64,000 nt of DNA from Pseudomonas anuradhapurensis (lineage in GTDB: Bacteria > Pseudomonadota > Gammaproteobacteria > Pseudomonadales > Pseudomonadaceae): NCBI RefSeq assembly GCF_014269225.2, contig NZ_CP077097.1, positions 3,545,001 through 3,609,000 of the forward strand, in the 5' to 3' direction. This document shows, in pieces, positions 62,419 through 64,000 of the stretch. The notes below the pieces were generated by a model. That model was not told the DNA's origin. It made no database searches and saw nothing but the letters and a program-made list of their open reading frames with translations. Position 1 is the stretch's first letter, and the number at the start of each line of letters is the position of its first letter. Made by a program: the position numbers and the translations under genes.

Positions 62419-64000
62419 TCAGGCATCGACCATGGCCATGGCCTCCTCCACATCCACCGCTACCAGCCGTGAACAGCCCGGTTCATGCATGGTCACGCCC
62501 ATCAGCTGGTCGGCCATCTCCATCGCGATCTTGTTATGGGTGATGTAGATGAACTGCACGCTTTCACTCATTTCCTTGACCAGGCGGGCATAACGCCCGA
62601 CGTTGGCATCGTCCAGCGGCGCATCGACCTCGTCGAGCATGCAGAACGGTGCGGGGTTCAACTTGAAGATGGCAAACACCAGCGCCAATGCGGTCAGTGC
62701 CTTTTCGCCGCCGGACAGCAGATGGATGGTGCTGTTCTTCTTGCCCGGTGGTCGCGCCATGATCGTTACCCCTGTATCGAGTAGATCTTCGCCCGTCAGT
62801 TCCAGATAAGCGCTGCCACCACCGAAAACTTTTGGGAAAAGTGCCTGTAATCCGGCATTTATCTGATCAAAGGTATCCTTGAAGCGGTTGCGGGTTTCTT
62901 TGTCGATCTTGCGGATGACGTTTTCCAGGGTCTCCAGCGCCTCGACCAGGTCGGCGTCCTGGGCATCCAGGTAGCGCTTGCGCTCGGACTGCTGCTGGTA
63001 CTCTTCGATGGCCGCCAGGTTGATCGCCCCCAGGCGCTGGATTCGCGCATCGAGCTGCTCCAGCTCCTGTTCAGTGCCTTGCTCGGTGGCGTCGGCCTCG
63101 AGGGTGGCGAGCACGCCTTGCAGGTCGTAACCATCGGCCAGCAACTGTTCCTGCAGGGTCTTGCGCCGCACGTCCAGGCCCTGGCACTCCAGGCGCAACT
63201 GCTCCAGCTGGCCACGCAGCAGCTGCGCTTGCTGCTCGGCCTGGGTGCGGCGCTTCTCCGCGTCGCGCAGCTCACGGTCCGCTTCGTCCATGTGCAGGCG
63301 GGCCAGGCGCATTTCCTCGTCGACGCCCATGCGCTGCTCCAGCAGCGCTTCGAGCTTCAGGCGCAACTCCTCCAGCGGCGCCGCGCCTTCTTCCAGGTTC
63401 AGGCTCAATTGCTCCTGGCGCTCGGTCAGGCGCGCCGCCTGCTGCTCCAGGCGCTCCAGGGCCTGCCGGGTGGAATCGTGCTGGGCGCGCAGCGAGCCCA
63501 GGCGCACGGCCAGCTGGTGGGCGTGGTCCTTGTGCTGGCGAGCCTCCTGGCGCACGCGGTCGAGACTTTCGCGCAGGGTGTCGCGGCGGGCCATCAACTG
63601 CTCGCGCTGCTCGGTGTCCTGGGCCATCAGCTCCAAGGCTTCCTGCAGCAACAGGCGTGCTTCGCCCAGTTGTTCGTGCTCGAGGGCGCGCTGTTCTTCC
63701 AGCTCGGCCAGTTCTTCCTGCAGGCGCCGGCGACGCAGTTCGACCTGCTCGGCGCGCGCGCGGCCGGCCGACAGGCTGGCCTTCAGCTCACCGTGCAGGC
63801 GGTTTTCTTCCTGGGTGCGGCGGCGCAGTTGTTCACGCTGCTCCTCCAGGCCCAGCTGTTGCTCGCGCAGGGCCTGCAACTGCTGCTCCAGTTGTTCGAG
63901 CGCCGCTTCCTGCTGCGCCTGTTCGTGGCCGAGGCGTTCGATTTCCTGGCCGCGCGCCAGCACCCCGCCTCCGGCCTCACCACCACGGCGTATGCGCAGG
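62419..64000 (-). CDS. smc: Smc, chromosome segregation ATPase (C-terminal part; runs off the window)
   Basis: 527 C-terminal residues are visible. The frame stays open to the window edge; the apparent start at 63963 is an internal GTG (Val). Most is coiled coil rich in Gln, Glu, Leu and Arg. The head has the ABC signature [17 protein letters not shown] and Walker [18 protein letters not shown]. Smc/MukB-type proteins shape the chromosome. The gap to zipA (205 bases) is without a gene. Confidence 0.94.
   Translation of the reverse strand, partial: LRIRRGGEAGGGVLARGQEIERLGHEQAQQEAALEQLEQQLQALREQQLGLEEQREQLRRRTQEENRLHGELKASLSAGRARAEQVELRRRRLQEELAELEEQRALEHEQLGEARLLLQEALELMAQDTEQREQLMARRDTLRESLDRVRQEARQHKDHAHQLAVRLGSLRAQHDSTRQALERLEQQAARLTERQEQLSLNLEEGAAPLEELRLKLEALLEQRMGVDEEMRLARLHMDEADRELRDAEKRRTQAEQQAQLLRGQLEQLRLECQGLDVRRKTLQEQLLADGYDLQGVLATLEADATEQGTEQELEQLDARIQRLGAINLAAIEEYQQQSERKRYLDAQDADLVEALETLENVIRKIDKETRNRFKDTFDQINAGLQALFPKVFGGGSAYLELTGEDLLDTGVTIMARPPGKKNSTIHLLSGGEKALTALALVFAIFKLNPAPFCMLDEVDAPLDDANVGRYARLVKEMSESVQFIYITHNKIAMEMADQLMGVTMHEPGCSRLVAVDVEEAMAMVDA

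Noticed and set aside
63961..63963. Start of an Smc-like gene at 63963
   Set aside because: It is an internal GTG. The frame continues to the window edge with typical Smc residues.

Overview
The window is a GC-rich chromosomal segment of a fluorescent Pseudomonas, most likely of the P. putida group. The evidence is the pyoverdine genes with PvdS-type promoters, two tandem cbb3 oxidase operons next to anr/hemN, the order apt-recR-ybaB-dnaX-ligA-zipA-smc, and many P. putida-style REP palindromes. All identifications come from reading the sequence; no database search was run.

Region 1 (1-12.5 kb) holds pyoverdine export and periplasmic maturation: the 3' end of pvdT, opmQ, the tyrosinase pvdP, pvdM-pvdN, an HSL-type alpha/beta hydrolase, an SCP2-cupin/JmjC protein and the diaminobutyrate aminotransferase pvdH. 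A two-component system (response regulator and kinase) and a MobA-like nucleotidyltransferase follow. Region 2 (13.4-16.7 kb) is a thiol-disulfide operon: dsbD, a membrane TlpA-like protein and dsbG. Region 3 (16.9-32.9 kb) holds the 4316-residue NRPS PvdL (acyl ligase, then Glu, Tyr and Dab modules), the iron-starvation sigma factor PvdS/PfrI behind a Fur box, and an IucB-type N-acyltransferase. Seven promoters read TA(A/T)T preceded or followed to give TAAAT or TAATT, then exactly 16 bases, then CGT. This is the PvdS (iron starvation, IS) box pattern. It ties pvdP, pvdM-N, the hydrolase, the SCP2-JmjC gene, pvdH, pvdL and the acyltransferase into one regulon fed by Fur-controlled pvdS.

Region 4 (32.1-34.8 kb) has a solute-binding protein, a DEDDh exonuclease, ppnP and a small alpha/beta hydrolase. 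Region 5 (34.8-49.8 kb) is microaerobic respiration: ccoNOQP-1 with an Anr box, ccoNOQP-2, the assembly genes ccoG-H-I-S with a TauE/SafE-like membrane protein, hemN with a perfect Anr box, and anr. Region 6 (49.9-64 kb) is housekeeping: apt, recR, ybaB, dnaX, a solute-binding protein, a DUF2938/MerR pair with a textbook 19-bp-spacer MerR promoter, a lipoprotein, ligA, zipA and the 3' part of smc.

The most unusual feature lies at 56.7-58.4 kb. A 1.67-kb low-GC insertion is bounded by perfect 76-bp direct repeats of the 3' part of ffs (4.5S SRP RNA). The right copy is the complete ffs gene and the left copy is only its 3' part. The insertion carries a single recognisable gene, a lone ParA/MinD-type ATPase, with no integrase and no ParB. 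It looks like a minimal mobile island that uses ffs as its attachment site.
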